A stretch of 64,000 bases of DNA, taken from positions 806,001 to 870,000 of the forward strand of contig NZ_CP024627.1 in NCBI RefSeq assembly GCF_024449095.1, read 5' to 3'. Source of the DNA: Vibrio coralliilyticus (GTDB taxonomy: Bacteria > Pseudomonadota > Gammaproteobacteria > Enterobacterales > Vibrionaceae). Every line of letters starts with the position of its first letter. The first letter of the stretch is position 1. The notes under the pieces were generated by a model. That model saw only the letters and a program-made list of their open reading frames with translations, did no database searches and had not been told where the DNA came from. The translations under genes and the position numbers were made by a program. This document shows positions 18,758-27,431 of the stretch, in pieces.

Positions 18758-19085
18758 AAATAATAAAACCAATCCAACTGAGGGCTAATAATGCCCATGG
18801 TAGCATATTGGTTTTTGGTTGCGCTTCTACCGTTGTCACTGTTTCGGCTTCTGGCTGGACGATAGCAGAGTGTTGAGCTTGCTTGGCTTTTTGTGCTTTT
18901 TTCTTGGCTTTATCCGCTTGGCGAGCTTTATCTTTGTGCTGCTTTTTGTACAGAGCGATGCCTTTTTCGATTCCCTGAGCAATCAATTTAGTCTGTTCTT
19001 TAGTTTGGCCTGGCTTTTGTGTCGCTTTGGCGATTTTCATCGCTTCTTGTTGTGTTTCCTGAGAAGGAACGACTTTGTTTTTCAT
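18741..19085 (-). CDS. DUF2956 family protein, C-terminal membrane anchor
   Basis: 114 residues. Highly basic and Lys/Gln/Ala-rich (QETQQEAMKIAKATQKPGQT, then a long K-A-Q-rich helix at about 35-70), a variable linker, and one C-terminal membrane helix (MLPWALLALSWIGFIIYV, about 94-111). This matches DUF2956, a conserved family of marine gammaproteobacteria without known function; topology suggests a tail-anchored cytosolic helix. Confidence 0.8.
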   Translation of the reverse strand: MKNKVVPSQETQQEAMKIAKATQKPGQTKEQTKLIAQGIEKGIALYKKQHKDKARQADKAKKKAQKAKQAQHSAIVQPEAETVTTVEAQPKTNMLPWALLALSWIGFIIYVTHI

Positions 19086-19179
19086 GAAGGTTATTACCGC
19101 GAGATCAAAGATAGTCTTATCTTAACACGATATAATTCCGCCTATCATCGAAGATATTCCTTTGTAGGGGAGCGGATAA

Positions 19180-19710
19180 ATGAAACGTATCTTGGTGAGC
19201 AGCTTAGCTCTATCACTCCCAGTATTTTTATGGCTACGGGGTGAAGCGCCAATAGCTCAACAATCTGTGCTTTCAACTCAAACTCATGATGCGTGGATGC
19301 AAGATATCCAGAATCAGCTTAAGCAGGATCCCAATCAGGCTGAGTTATGGTTTCAACTAGGACACGGTTATCTGAATGAACAGGACTTCTCCTCGGCACT
19401 CACTTGTTTCGATTATGCGATTCGCCTAAGCCCGGAAGGTAGTGCTAATCAATTTGCCGCAAAGGCGACCGCGCTTTACTTCGAACGCTCCCAGCGTATG
19501 ACTGAAGAGGTGAAGCATTTACTGGCAAAGGCGCTGGAGTTGGATGCCCGTAATGTGACGGCTTTGACCTTGATCGCTAATGATCATTTTATTAGCTTTC
19601 GCTATCAAGAGGCAATTGACACATGGACACAGTTACTCGATTCACAGCGTCAAGATTTAGATCGAGTGGCGATTATTCATTCGTTGAACCAAGCAAAATC
19701 GATGTTGTAG
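19180..19710 (+). CDS. nrfG: NrfG-like TPR protein, cytochrome c nitrite reductase maturation
   Basis: 176 residues: an N-terminal signal anchor (about 1-20) and a periplasmic TPR domain (AELWFQLGHGYLNEQDFSSA, AAKATALYFERSQRMTEEV, ALELDARNVTALTLIANDHF). The later helices match NrfG closely in pattern: ATALYFERSQRMT, ALTLIAND and INSLNQ-type end. NrfG binds the C-terminus of NrfA and helps NrfE/NrfF attach the unusual CxxCK heme. Here it stands apart from nrfEF, converging on nrfA. Start has a GGGGAG Shine-Dalgarno. Confidence 0.82.
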   Translation: MKRILVSSLALSLPVFLWLRGEAPIAQQSVLSTQTHDAWMQDIQNQLKQDPNQAELWFQLGHGYLNEQDFSSALTCFDYAIRLSPEGSANQFAAKATALYFERSQRMTEEVKHLLAKALELDARNVTALTLIANDHFISFRYQEAIDTWTQLLDSQRQDLDRVAIIHSLNQAKSML

Positions 19711-19732
19711 CTGCTTTGGCAGGCTTTCAATT

Positions 19733-19763
19733 AAAAAAACCTCCCAACTCGGGAGGTTTTTTG
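19733..19763. terminator. Bidirectional terminator between nrfG and nrfA
   Basis: A run of seven A, CCTCCC, loop AACTC, GGGAGG, a run of T. Symmetrical A/T tracts serve both convergent genes. Confidence 0.9.
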
Positions 19764-19778
19764 TTGGTTTCTTCTATC

Positions 19779-21209
19779 TTAGTAGGTCGCCTCTTCACGT
19801 TTTTGTGCGGATTCTTCCCATTCAGGGACGACTGTTTTTAGGAAGTGCTGTTTGTCGCTGTTCATTTTGTCCATGTCCATACCAAGTGCTTGCTGAGCTT
19901 TGGCTTTGGTGGAAATGTCGGGTAACTCGACAGGCTCAGTGATGCCTTTGGTGGCGAGTAAACGAGCCAGTTTAGTTCGTGCATCAGCTGCGCGATCGAC
20001 GGCTGTACCTAGTACTTCTAGTGCAACTTCTGGTGCATGCATGTGAACACCATGGGAGGCAATCGCGTAGTCCCAGCGCCATTGCGCATGGCGAATATCT
20101 TGCAGTATGTCCTTCATCTCTTCTTCGGTTGCACCTGCCTTCCATGCTTCACCTGCTTCAAAATGGGCGGCAACGATTTGTTTTTCAGCCGTCAGTTTCA
20201 TATTGAGGACTTGCGCTTTGCGTGAAGAGACGATGTTTTTCAATTGATCTTTGCTTTGTGTATGGCAATTGGCACAGGTGTCTTCAAAACGATCAAATGG
20301 ATTGCCGACTTTATGATCTGTGTAAACAGTACCGTCTTCCTTGGTGACCTTAGGCATGTGGCAGTCGACACAAGCGACTTTGTTCTTACCATGAATACCT
20401 GCTCGCCAAGTTTCGTAGCCAGGGTGCTGCGCTTTCAGCATCGGAGCTTTCGACACTTTATGTGTCCAGTCCTTAAAGCCTAATGCATCATAGTATTCTT
20501 CCATCGCGGTGACGCTAGTGCCTTTATCCCACGGGAATTTGACCGACTTTTTCGGCCCAGTGAAGTAATACTCGACGTGACATTGTGCGCAGACCGACGC
20601 TTGCTGGTCGAGGCGAGATTGCTCTTCAAAGGGCTTGTCGATAGCTTGGAAAGCGCGCTCAACATAGGGTTTAGTTAATTTCAAAGCAGGTTGACCATTT
20701 TTGAAGGCGTCACTACGAGTATCATGACAGTCGGCACAGCCAATGGGGTTAACAATTTGGTCGCCAAGTCGTGCCCACTTGCCTTCAAAATAGCCGTCTT
20801 CCCCCCGCTCGTCGATGACCCGCCCGACATCTGGGCTCTTACAACTCCAACAAGCCATAGGCATTGGGCCCGATTTTTCATCACTGGGCGCACCCGTTCT
20901 TAGAGTTTGGCGGACGTCATCCACGGCATAAAAGTGACCACGAGCTTTATTGTAGTCTTTAGCGAAGCCGTAGCCTGCCCACATGATGACCATATTAGGA
21001 TCTTCTGCGAGAGCATCTTCAATATGATCGCTTTCAGAGGTTTCTTTCCAAGATTGGTACTGATCAGGGTGATGTTGTTCATAGGCCTGATTTCGTGGAT
21101 CGATCAGTTCTTTTTCATCAGATGCAGCAAAACCATGAGTACTGGCTAAGGTTCCTGCCAATATCATTATTGCTGCAGCAGATTTTGGTATCCAGTGCAA
21201 TTTCTTCAC
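19779..21209 (-). CDS. nrfA: Ammonia-forming cytochrome c nitrite reductase (c552)
   Basis: 476 residues with a signal peptide (1-28). Periplasmic pentaheme enzyme reducing nitrite to ammonium with six electrons. Heme sites: the diagnostic CWSCK (120-124, Lys-ligated catalytic heme), CADCH (158-162), CAQCH (207-211, followed by the active-site VEYY), CVDCH (280-284) and CANCH (312-316). The first codon is GTG at 21209, with GGAG 8 bases upstream. It is divergent from nrfBCDE and unlinked in transcription, with FNR-like and NarP-like sites upstream. Confidence 0.98.
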   Translation of the reverse strand: MKKLHWIPKSAAAIMILAGTLASTHGFAASDEKELIDPRNQAYEQHHPDQYQSWKETSESDHIEDALAEDPNMVIMWAGYGFAKDYNKARGHFYAVDDVRQTLRTGAPSDEKSGPMPMACWSCKSPDVGRVIDERGEDGYFEGKWARLGDQIVNPIGCADCHDTRSDAFKNGQPALKLTKPYVERAFQAIDKPFEEQSRLDQQASVCAQCHVEYYFTGPKKSVKFPWDKGTSVTAMEEYYDALGFKDWTHKVSKAPMLKAQHPGYETWRAGIHGKNKVACVDCHMPKVTKEDGTVYTDHKVGNPFDRFEDTCANCHTQSKDQLKNIVSSRKAQVLNMKLTAEKQIVAAHFEAGEAWKAGATEEEMKDILQDIRHAQWRWDYAIASHGVHMHAPEVALEVLGTAVDRAADARTKLARLLATKGITEPVELPDISTKAKAQQALGMDMDKMNSDKQHFLKTVVPEWEESAQKREEATY

Positions 21210-21335
21210 AGTGTTATCTCCATAATTCTGTTTATTAGCAGCGTTGTGAACAGGCTAATTCCAAATTAAGAATCGGAGAACTGAAATAAATTGTAATAAA
21301 AGGAAATATTTCTAAAACGCACGAATCGCTTTTTA

Positions 21336-21349
21336 TTGCCTTAGATCAA
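21336..21349. promoter_or_regulatory. FNR-like site 1, nrfA upstream
   Basis: TTGCC-TTAG-ATCAA, 8 of 10 bases of the FNR consensus TTGAT-N4-ATCAA. 127 bases ahead of nrfA. This 473-base gap (21210-21682) holds no gene; it contains this site, the two sites below, and two inverted repeats nearer nrfB. Confidence 0.5.
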
Positions 21350-21358
21350 TTTAGAGCA

Positions 21359-21372
21359 GTGATCTGAGTCAA
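21359..21372. promoter_or_regulatory. FNR/CRP-like site 2, nrfA upstream
   Basis: GTGAT-CTGA-GTCAA, 8 of 10 bases of the FNR consensus; centre 23 bases from site 1. Confidence 0.5.
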
Positions 21373-21385
21373 AGTTGATTTTTAA

Positions 21386-21401
21386 TAACCCTAAAGGGGT
21401 A
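21386..21401. promoter_or_regulatory. NarP/NarL-type 7-2-7 palindrome in the nrf intergenic region
   Basis: TAACCCT-AA-AGGGGTA. Read on the minus strand, TACCCCT fits the heptamer TACYYMT fully and the second half fits 6 of 7, with the 2-base spacing that NarP requires. NarP activation by nitrite fits nrfA; which direction it serves is inferred. Confidence 0.55.
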
Positions 21402-21584
21402 GTTCAGTGCTGCGTTTTAGGTAATGAAATTCATTATCATCAATGGGTTATGCTACTTAACCGTACTTATAATAGGGTGATAAGGATCGAGTTTTAGTGT
21501 AAAAAAGCTACTACTAAAGAGTAGGGAGAGTAGACTATTACTGATAGCGTTGTGGCTTATCCAAAATAAGAATTGATCTCATTT

Positions 21585-21606
21585 AGTGGTTTTTAAAAAT
21601 ACCACT
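21585..21606. repeat. Inverted repeat AGTGGT-N10-ACCACT upstream of nrfB
   Basis: Perfect 6-base arms around a T4A5-rich spacer, 77 bases before nrfB. Possible operator. Confidence 0.4.
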
Positions 21607-21635
21607 GAAGGGCATTAGTTTTGACCAGACTGTGT

Positions 21636-21656
21636 ATTTTAAGTGTGGCTTAAAAT
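21636..21656 (+). repeat. Hairpin/inverted repeat just before nrfB
   Basis: ATTTTAAG-TGTGG-CTTAAAAT: perfect 8-base arms, 26 bases before the nrfB start, so it is probably in the mRNA leader or at the promoter. Confidence 0.5.
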
Positions 21657-21682
21657 CTGTTCTGGAATAAGGAAAGGATAAA

Positions 21683-22276
21683 ATGGGCAATATAAAGTTG
21701 GCCATAGTCATAATGCTGAAAACTCTTCTTGCATTCTACCTCTATGGTTATTCTCTTCATGCTATTGCTGCTGATTCTTCTGCCCCCAGTGCTGAAGAAG
21801 CTTCAACTCGTCATGAAGTTACGCTTATCCGTGATAAAGATTACAAATGTATTCAATGTCATAAGGATTCCAAGGAATCACTTCTGCAATCCCATGGTGA
21901 AAATGCCCATGAGATTCTCGGTCGTGAAGTGAATTGTACGAACTGTCACAGTACCATCGGTCCTGATCACCGCGAAGGTGCACCGCAAGTGATTAAATTC
22001 TCATCAGCCCAATCTCAACCGGGTACAGAGAAGGTGTATCTCGATCCTGATGCTATTTTGAAGGCAAACAGTCAGTGTACTGACTGTCATAAGCCGAAGT
22101 ACCTACGAGAGGATAGCTGGACGCATGATGTGCATGCAAAAAATCTGACTTGTTCTAACTGTCATGATGTTCATGCCAACAAGGCGAAAGTGCTTAGCTT
22201 GGATCGCAAGCAGACAATCAAGTTGTGCGTTGATTGTCACTCAGACTTTAACCAGTTGAAAGAGGAGCAAGAATAA
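21683..22276 (+). CDS. nrfB: NrfB, pentaheme c-type cytochrome
   Basis: 197 residues: signal peptide (1-30), then five CxxCH heme sites at C56, C85, C132, C157 and C182. Soluble periplasmic electron carrier delivering electrons from NrfCD to NrfA. The Shine-Dalgarno AAAGGA precedes the ATG. Its TAA stop overlaps the nrfC start (TAATG). Confidence 0.93.
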   Translation: MGNIKLAIVIMLKTLLAFYLYGYSLHAIAADSSAPSAEEASTRHEVTLIRDKDYKCIQCHKDSKESLLQSHGENAHEILGREVNCTNCHSTIGPDHREGAPQVIKFSSAQSQPGTEKVYLDPDAILKANSQCTDCHKPKYLREDSWTHDVHAKNLTCSNCHDVHANKAKVLSLDRKQTIKLCVDCHSDFNQLKEEQE

Positions 22277-22965
22277 TGAGTTGTTCTAGACGAAGCTTTT
22301 TAACTGGTGCTGGTGCTCTGATTATGACCACTGGCGTCGCTGGGACTGCAATGATTGGCAGTCGAAAAACACTGGCAAATGTCGAGCAGGTAGATAACAA
22401 ACTCTATGGCATGGTGCACGACGAGACTGCATGTATAGGCTGTACCGCGTGTACAGAAGCTTGCCGGGAAGTTAACAAGGTTCCGGAAGGGGTCTCTAGA
22501 CTGGAAATCATTCGTAGTGAACCGCAGGGAGAGTTTCCTGATGTAGATTATCGCTTCACTCGTAAGTCCTGCCAGCATTGTGAAAACCCACCTTGTGTGT
22601 ACGTTTGCCCTACGGGGGCCGCATATAAAGATGAGCAAACTGGCATTGTTGATGTGCATAAAGAAAAGTGTGTTGGTTGTGGTTACTGCCTTGCGGCTTG
22701 TCCATACCAAGTGCGCTTCTTCAACCCCGAAGATCATTCGGCTGACAAGTGCAATTTCTGTCGAGATACCAATCTTGCCGAGGGCAAGTTACCTGCCTGT
22801 GTAGAATCTTGTCCGACCAAAGCCTTGGTGTTTGGCGACCTCAATGATCCGCAGAGTCAAATCAATCAAGTGTTAAGTAACCATGTGGTCTATCGCGATA
22901 AAGCGCACTTAGGTACCAAGCCTAAGTTGTACAAAATCCCACACAACAAAGGGGAGGTTTCATGA
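22276..22965 (+). CDS. nrfC: NrfC, four-cluster [4Fe-4S] ferredoxin subunit
   Basis: 229 residues. Twin-arginine signal SRRSFLTGAG (4-13) for folded export. The ferredoxin body has four cysteine clusters: CIGCTACTEAC, CQHCENPPCVYVCP, CVGCGYCLAACP and CNFC...CVESCP, fitting four [4Fe-4S] centres. Passes electrons from the membrane NrfD to NrfB. Start shares a base with nrfB, end overlaps nrfD by 4 bases. Confidence 0.95.
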   Translation: MSCSRRSFLTGAGALIMTTGVAGTAMIGSRKTLANVEQVDNKLYGMVHDETACIGCTACTEACREVNKVPEGVSRLEIIRSEPQGEFPDVDYRFTRKSCQHCENPPCVYVCPTGAAYKDEQTGIVDVHKEKCVGCGYCLAACPYQVRFFNPEDHSADKCNFCRDTNLAEGKLPACVESCPTKALVFGDLNDPQSQINQVLSNHVVYRDKAHLGTKPKLYKIPHNKGEVS

Positions 22966-23936
22966 TGAACGGTATTGAAACGGCTTTCCATTTCGATTCA
23001 TTGGTCTGGGACTGGATTATCGCCATTTACTTGTTTCTTGCGGGTATGTCTGCTGGGGCTGTGATGATTGGCCTGTATCTCAAACGCCGCGTAATAGAAG
23101 GCGACCCCGCCAATAATGGCATCCTTAAAGCCGTCGCTTGGTTGGCTCCCTTTGGCATTATTGCTGGTTTGACCATATTGATTTTCCACCTCACCAAACC
23201 TTTGTCATTCTGGAAGATTATGATCTACTTCAATCCATCTTCAGTCATGTCGATGGGGGTGATTCTCTTCCAAGTTTATATGGCGGTCTTATTCGTTTGG
23301 ATTGGTGTGATTTTCCGCCACCAGATCATACAGTTCTGTGAAGGTAAGCTTCCGGGTGGTCTATTGGACTGGGTTGATGGCGTGTTGATCAAAATCGGTA
23401 AGATGAATAACCCTGTTGAGTTGTTCCTCGGTGTGCTTGCTTTATTACTCGCGGCCTATACCGGTTTTTTACTCTCAGCCCTTAAAACATACCCGATGCT
23501 AAACAATCCGGTTTTACCAATCCTCTTTCTCTTCTCTAGCCTTTCTTCAGGTGCTGCGGCTTGCTTACTGTTTGGCATTCTAGTATTTAAAGAATCGCCG
23601 CACAGTCCGAGTGTCAGTTGGGTACATGGATTTGAACGTCCGGTTGTGTTATTCGAACTGTTTGTTTTGGTGACCTTTTTCACGGGGTTGATATTCAGCG
23701 GCGGTCAGAATGAAGTGGCGGCTTGGAATGCCATCGGGGGAGGATTTTGGTCCAACTGGTTCTGGTTTGGTGTGGTGTTGATAGGAATGCTATTACCGCT
23801 GACATTGAATGCGGTTACCCCAACAGAAGTGCGCCATAATGGTGGCTACATCTTTATTGTGACCACTCTGAGCTTGGTTGGGGTATTGATGCTGCGGACT
23901 TTCATTCTCTATGCCGGCCAGATGACGGTTGTATAG
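22962..23936 (+). CDS. nrfD: NrfD, membrane quinol dehydrogenase subunit
   Basis: 324 residues, about eight hydrophobic helices (for example DWIIAIYLFLAGMSAGAVM at the start). NrfD/PsrC family: oxidises menaquinol and feeds NrfC. The ATG at 22962 overlaps the nrfC TGA; the next codon is also ATG. Followed by nrfE after 2 bases. Confidence 0.94.
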   Translation: MMNGIETAFHFDSLVWDWIIAIYLFLAGMSAGAVMIGLYLKRRVIEGDPANNGILKAVAWLAPFGIIAGLTILIFHLTKPLSFWKIMIYFNPSSVMSMGVILFQVYMAVLFVWIGVIFRHQIIQFCEGKLPGGLLDWVDGVLIKIGKMNNPVELFLGVLALLLAAYTGFLLSALKTYPMLNNPVLPILFLFSSLSSGAAACLLFGILVFKESPHSPSVSWVHGFERPVVLFELFVLVTFFTGLIFSGGQNEVAAWNAIGGGFWSNWFWFGVVLIGMLLPLTLNAVTPTEVRHNGGYIFIVTTLSLVGVLMLRTFILYAGQMTVV

Positions 23937-23938
23937 TT

Positions 23939-25849
23939 ATGCTGGGTGAGGTTGGACATTTTGCTCTGGTCTGGATTGCGGTTTCCAGCTCCATTTGTGC
24001 GTCAAGCTGGGCTTGGCGTCGCTATTCAGGGCAAGAGCGGCCATTCTCTCTCATCGGAATGGTCAGGCTTAACGGGGTATTGGCCTCGTTAAGCCTCGTG
24101 ATCCTCGCGATATTATTTGTCTCGGATCGATTCGAGTTCGATTATGTTGCCACTCACTCCAACACGGATTTACCCACCTTTTTCAAGTTGGCCGCTGTTT
24201 GGGGAGGGCATCAAGGCTCAATGCTATTTTGGGTGTTTACACTTAATCTATGGGCCAGCTTAATTTCATTAATTCGACATTCTCATGTTAAATATTTCGA
24301 GCATGTGCTGTGGGTGATGACTCTATTCGTTGCCGCTTTTTCTTGGTTTACGTTACTGACTTCTAACCCTTTTACTTATGCGCATACCTTATTGGAGCAG
24401 GGCAGGGATCTTAATCCAATGCTTCAAGATGTCGGATTAATTTTTCATCCACCATTGTTGTACCTCGGTTACATTGGTTACTCCACTGTGCTGGCATTTG
24501 CCTTGGCAGCGTTGATGCAAAAACCGTATGACAACCAATGGGTCATACTATGTAAACCTTGGGCGATCTCTGCTTGGATCTTTCTTACTCTAGGGATATT
24601 GCTTGGCTCATGGTGGGCTTACAATGAGTTAGGATGGGGGGGATGGTGGTTCTGGGACCCGGTTGAAAATGCGTCATTGCTTCCATGGTTAACGGGCACG
24701 GCTTTGCTGCACAGTATGCTTGCGTCTAGACGTCATCAACAGTTAATTGTGTGGACACTGACGCTGGCTTTAGTGACCTTTAGCCTTAGCATTTTAGGGA
24801 CCTTTGTGGTGCGTTCTGGAGTATTGACGTCTGTCCATGCTTTTGCTGTCGATCCGGGAAAAGGAATCGCGCTTTTGGCGATGTTGGCAGTGACATTACT
24901 TGCCTCTTTGTCTCTGCTGATTGAGCGTAGCGATGCCATTCAGAGCGAAAAGTTGACAGCTATTCTCAGTCGATCTTATCTGGTATTGATAGCCATTGGC
25001 CTGCTGGTGATAGCAACTTTTACCGTTTTTCTAGGTACTTTCTATCCGATGATTTATGAATTCATACAACGAGGTTCAATATCGGTTGGAGCCCCCTATT
25101 TTAATACTCTGTTCTTGCCGCTCACAGTATTAGCGCTAGCAGCGATGGGTTGGGTGCCATTTTTAAAATGGCAGTGTGGATTAGCCAGTTCACGGCGGCG
25201 TATTATTACATTCGTGGTTGTTTCTCTGTTGTTTGGCGCTTGTCTGTATTTCATCCAAGTAGATCGGCTGTCCGTGCCTGCCTTGCTGGTGTGGGGGTTG
25301 GCGTTCTGGGTAGTCTCTGGTCATATCTGGTTATTGGTTCGCTCGCGCAAGCAGGCTTTCATGGTGCTTGCCCATATCGGGTTAGCCATCAGTGCGATAG
25401 GGTGTGTGATGAATGCCGAGCATTCTTCTCAATTGACTCACAAGCTAGGGCCAGGAACGCTTGCTGAGTTTCATGGCGGGAAGATAGAGTATATAGAAAC
25501 GAACTGGCGAGTAGACAAAAACTATACCGCAGAACAAGCCGTGTTACGTTTTACTGACTCGCAGGGAGAGGTGTATGAGTTCAAGCCTGAACGTCGCTAC
25601 TATCCTGTCCGGGTGATGAACATGAGTGAGCCTTCGGTTAAATCGACCTTGCTAGGGGACTATTATGTAACATTGGCCGCTAAAGTGGATAAGGAAAACT
25701 ACGCAGTCAAAGTTCAGTATAACGCTTATATCTGGTGGATATGGGGTGGTGGCATACTCGCGATATTTGCGGCACTGCTCCCTTTGTTCTCGATATGTGG
25801 TAATAAGATAGTGAGTAAAAATCGGTACGATGTTATCCAAAAAACATAA
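23939..25849 (+). CDS. nrfE: NrfE, heme lyase subunit (CcmF family)
   Basis: 636 residues with many membrane helices. The heme-handling WWD motif is present (WGGWWFWDPVENAS, about 236-249), with the conserved periplasmic loops of CcmF proteins (WGGHQGSMLFW; GRDLNPMLQD). With NrfF and NrfG it attaches heme to the CxxCK site of NrfA. Placement inside the nrf operon separates it from general ccmF. The 3' end overlaps the next gene by 20 bases. Confidence 0.93.
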   Translation: MLGEVGHFALVWIAVSSSICASSWAWRRYSGQERPFSLIGMVRLNGVLASLSLVILAILFVSDRFEFDYVATHSNTDLPTFFKLAAVWGGHQGSMLFWVFTLNLWASLISLIRHSHVKYFEHVLWVMTLFVAAFSWFTLLTSNPFTYAHTLLEQGRDLNPMLQDVGLIFHPPLLYLGYIGYSTVLAFALAALMQKPYDNQWVILCKPWAISAWIFLTLGILLGSWWAYNELGWGGWWFWDPVENASLLPWLTGTALLHSMLASRRHQQLIVWTLTLALVTFSLSILGTFVVRSGVLTSVHAFAVDPGKGIALLAMLAVTLLASLSLLIERSDAIQSEKLTAILSRSYLVLIAIGLLVIATFTVFLGTFYPMIYEFIQRGSISVGAPYFNTLFLPLTVLALAAMGWVPFLKWQCGLASSRRRIITFVVVSLLFGACLYFIQVDRLSVPALLVWGLAFWVVSGHIWLLVRSRKQAFMVLAHIGLAISAIGCVMNAEHSSQLTHKLGPGTLAEFHGGKIEYIETNWRVDKNYTAEQAVLRFTDSQGEVYEFKPERRYYPVRVMNMSEPSVKSTLLGDYYVTLAAKVDKENYAVKVQYNAYIWWIWGGGILAIFAALLPLFSICGNKIVSKNRYDVIQKT

Positions 25850-26363
25850 ATACTTACTTCTGTTCACCTTGCTGGTGGGCTTTATGGCGTTATTGGGTTC
25901 GGCATTAAGCGAAGATTCCAACCGAGAAAGCTACGCTGTGGTTCGAGGGTTCCCTGAGCAAAAGGTGGAGAGGTTGATGGGTGGTGAACCAGCAGAAACA
26001 AAAGCCTTGTTTCAGTCCGAGTATCAGCTGGTTAATGTTTGGGCTTCGTGGTGTAGCATTTGTCGCTCAGAACATGCATTTCTAAATCAACTGAGCCAAC
26101 AGGGTATTACCATTATTGGGCTTAACTATCGAGATCAGAAAAATGCAGCAGAGCAGTACTTACATCAGTTAGGTAACCCCTATCGAAGTGTGATTTATGA
26201 TCCTAAAGGGGTGCTCTCTATTGATTTGGGCGTTGTAGGAACCCCGGAAACATATTTGGTCAATCGAGCCGGTGAGATCGTGTATAAGCATTCTGGGCTG
26301 TTGAGTACGAGTAGCTGGCAGAGAAAGTTTGCGCATTTTTTTGAATCGGAGACACAGCAATGA
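25830..26363 (+). CDS. Thioredoxin-like protein of the nrf cluster (CcmG/DsbE family)
   Basis: 177 residues: N-terminal membrane anchor (about 8-25), then a periplasmic thioredoxin fold with active site WCSIC (about 73-77) and the CcmG-type GVVGTPETYLVN cis-Pro region. Reduces apocytochrome or NrfF cysteines for heme ligation. The active site SI between the cysteines differs from the PT/PS of ordinary CcmG. Such a gene is found in nrf clusters of Pasteurellaceae and Vibrio. Overlaps nrfE and nrfF. Confidence 0.85.
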   Translation: MLSKKHKYLLLFTLLVGFMALLGSALSEDSNRESYAVVRGFPEQKVERLMGGEPAETKALFQSEYQLVNVWASWCSICRSEHAFLNQLSQQGITIIGLNYRDQKNAAEQYLHQLGNPYRSVIYDPKGVLSIDLGVVGTPETYLVNRAGEIVYKHSGLLSTSSWQRKFAHFFESETQQ

Positions 26364-26788
26364 GAATGTTGTTTGGGCTGCTTTTGATTCTGATTTCTCC
26401 GAACGTAACAGCCTCGGGCCAAGACATCTTTATGGGGGTGCCTGACGAGCAAGTGTCTCAGGTGGAACTGTTTGAGTTTCATTCACCGGAGCTTCAGGAT
26501 AAGGCATTACGTTTGGCCAAGTCTCTGCGCTGCCCTCAGTGTCAAAACCAAAACTTAGTTGAATCTAACTCTCCTATTGCCAAGGATTTACGCCTGATCG
26601 TATTCAAAAAGATTAACCAAGGTGAGAGTGAGCAATCGGTCAAAGCGTTCATGACAGAACGATACGGTAAATTCGTTTTGTACAAACCTGAGTTTAATGT
26701 TGCTAATGCACTGCTTTGGTTGGCTCCTGTATTACTGCTTTTACTGTTTGTGGTCAGTTCAATAAGGCGGATACAAAAGAACGCTTAA
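26360..26788 (+). CDS. nrfF: NrfF, heme lyase thiol subunit (CcmH family)
   Basis: 142 residues: signal peptide (1-18), the redox motif LRCPQCQNQNL (about 56-66) of CcmH/NrfF, a helical bundle (NSPIAKDLRLIV) and a C-terminal membrane helix (about 116-133). Binds the apocytochrome haem-site cysteines for NrfE. Starts 4 bases inside the thioredoxin-like gene. Last gene of the operon; no strong terminator hairpin seen in the 70 bases after it. Confidence 0.92.
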   Translation: MRMLFGLLLILISPNVTASGQDIFMGVPDEQVSQVELFEFHSPELQDKALRLAKSLRCPQCQNQNLVESNSPIAKDLRLIVFKKINQGESEQSVKAFMTERYGKFVLYKPEFNVANALLWLAPVLLLLLFVVSSIRRIQKNA

Positions 26789-26858
26789 AGGGTGTGTACT
26801 TTTTGCCATTACATCACAAAGTTAATCTCTAATAGAAAAATGCGTTAATTGGTATAAA

Positions 26859-27353
26859 GTGGAGAGTAATTTTTCTAACCATAGTGGTTCGTTTGTGCGA
26901 TACGCTTTAGAGCAATATGATAAACATGGTTTCCTCAACGCACCTAAATGGCTCTGGCTGGGCTGGATGTTCTTGGCTAAAGCTTGGATAGTATTTATCG
27001 TTGCGGGTGCGAGCCGAGAAAACGGCGCCAAAATACTCAATATTGTTTACCCCGATCATTCGATGCTGTACTTAGGCTTAGCGATGGGGCTGCCCAGCAT
27101 TTTATTAATGTGGATGATCAGTTTGCGTAGCCCTGAGCGGCAATGGGTCAGTCATTTGGTGGGATGGGGAAAGGGGATCACCTTATTGGCGATTGGCGGC
27201 CAGTTTGTCCAGACCCTGTATCATGTTTATCTTGAACATGGTGCTTTTCATTGGGCTAATGCTGCTACCTTATTACTCTTATTGTGGTTTGCGATGTATG
27301 TCTATAAAAGCCGTAGCGTACGTGACTGCTTTTCCCTCCCACCATCGAATTGA
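26859..27353 (+). CDS. DUF2919 inner-membrane protein (YfeZ-like)
   Basis: 164 residues, about four membrane helices. The segment LNAPKWLWLGWMFLAKAWIVF is the DUF2919/YfeZ signature. Start is a GTG at 26859 with a poor ribosome-binding site; no better codon is in frame before the upstream stop, so the start is less sure than the gene. In E. coli yfeZ is near yfeX, as here. Function unknown. Confidence 0.78.
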   Translation: MESNFSNHSGSFVRYALEQYDKHGFLNAPKWLWLGWMFLAKAWIVFIVAGASRENGAKILNIVYPDHSMLYLGLAMGLPSILLMWMISLRSPERQWVSHLVGWGKGITLLAIGGQFVQTLYHVYLEHGAFHWANAATLLLLLWFAMYVYKSRSVRDCFSLPPSN

Positions 27354-27431
27354 TCTGACGATGAACGTTATCAATGCACCTAAAAGAAAACACTATACAC
27401 AGCGCAACTACGTCAATGTGAGGACATCAAA

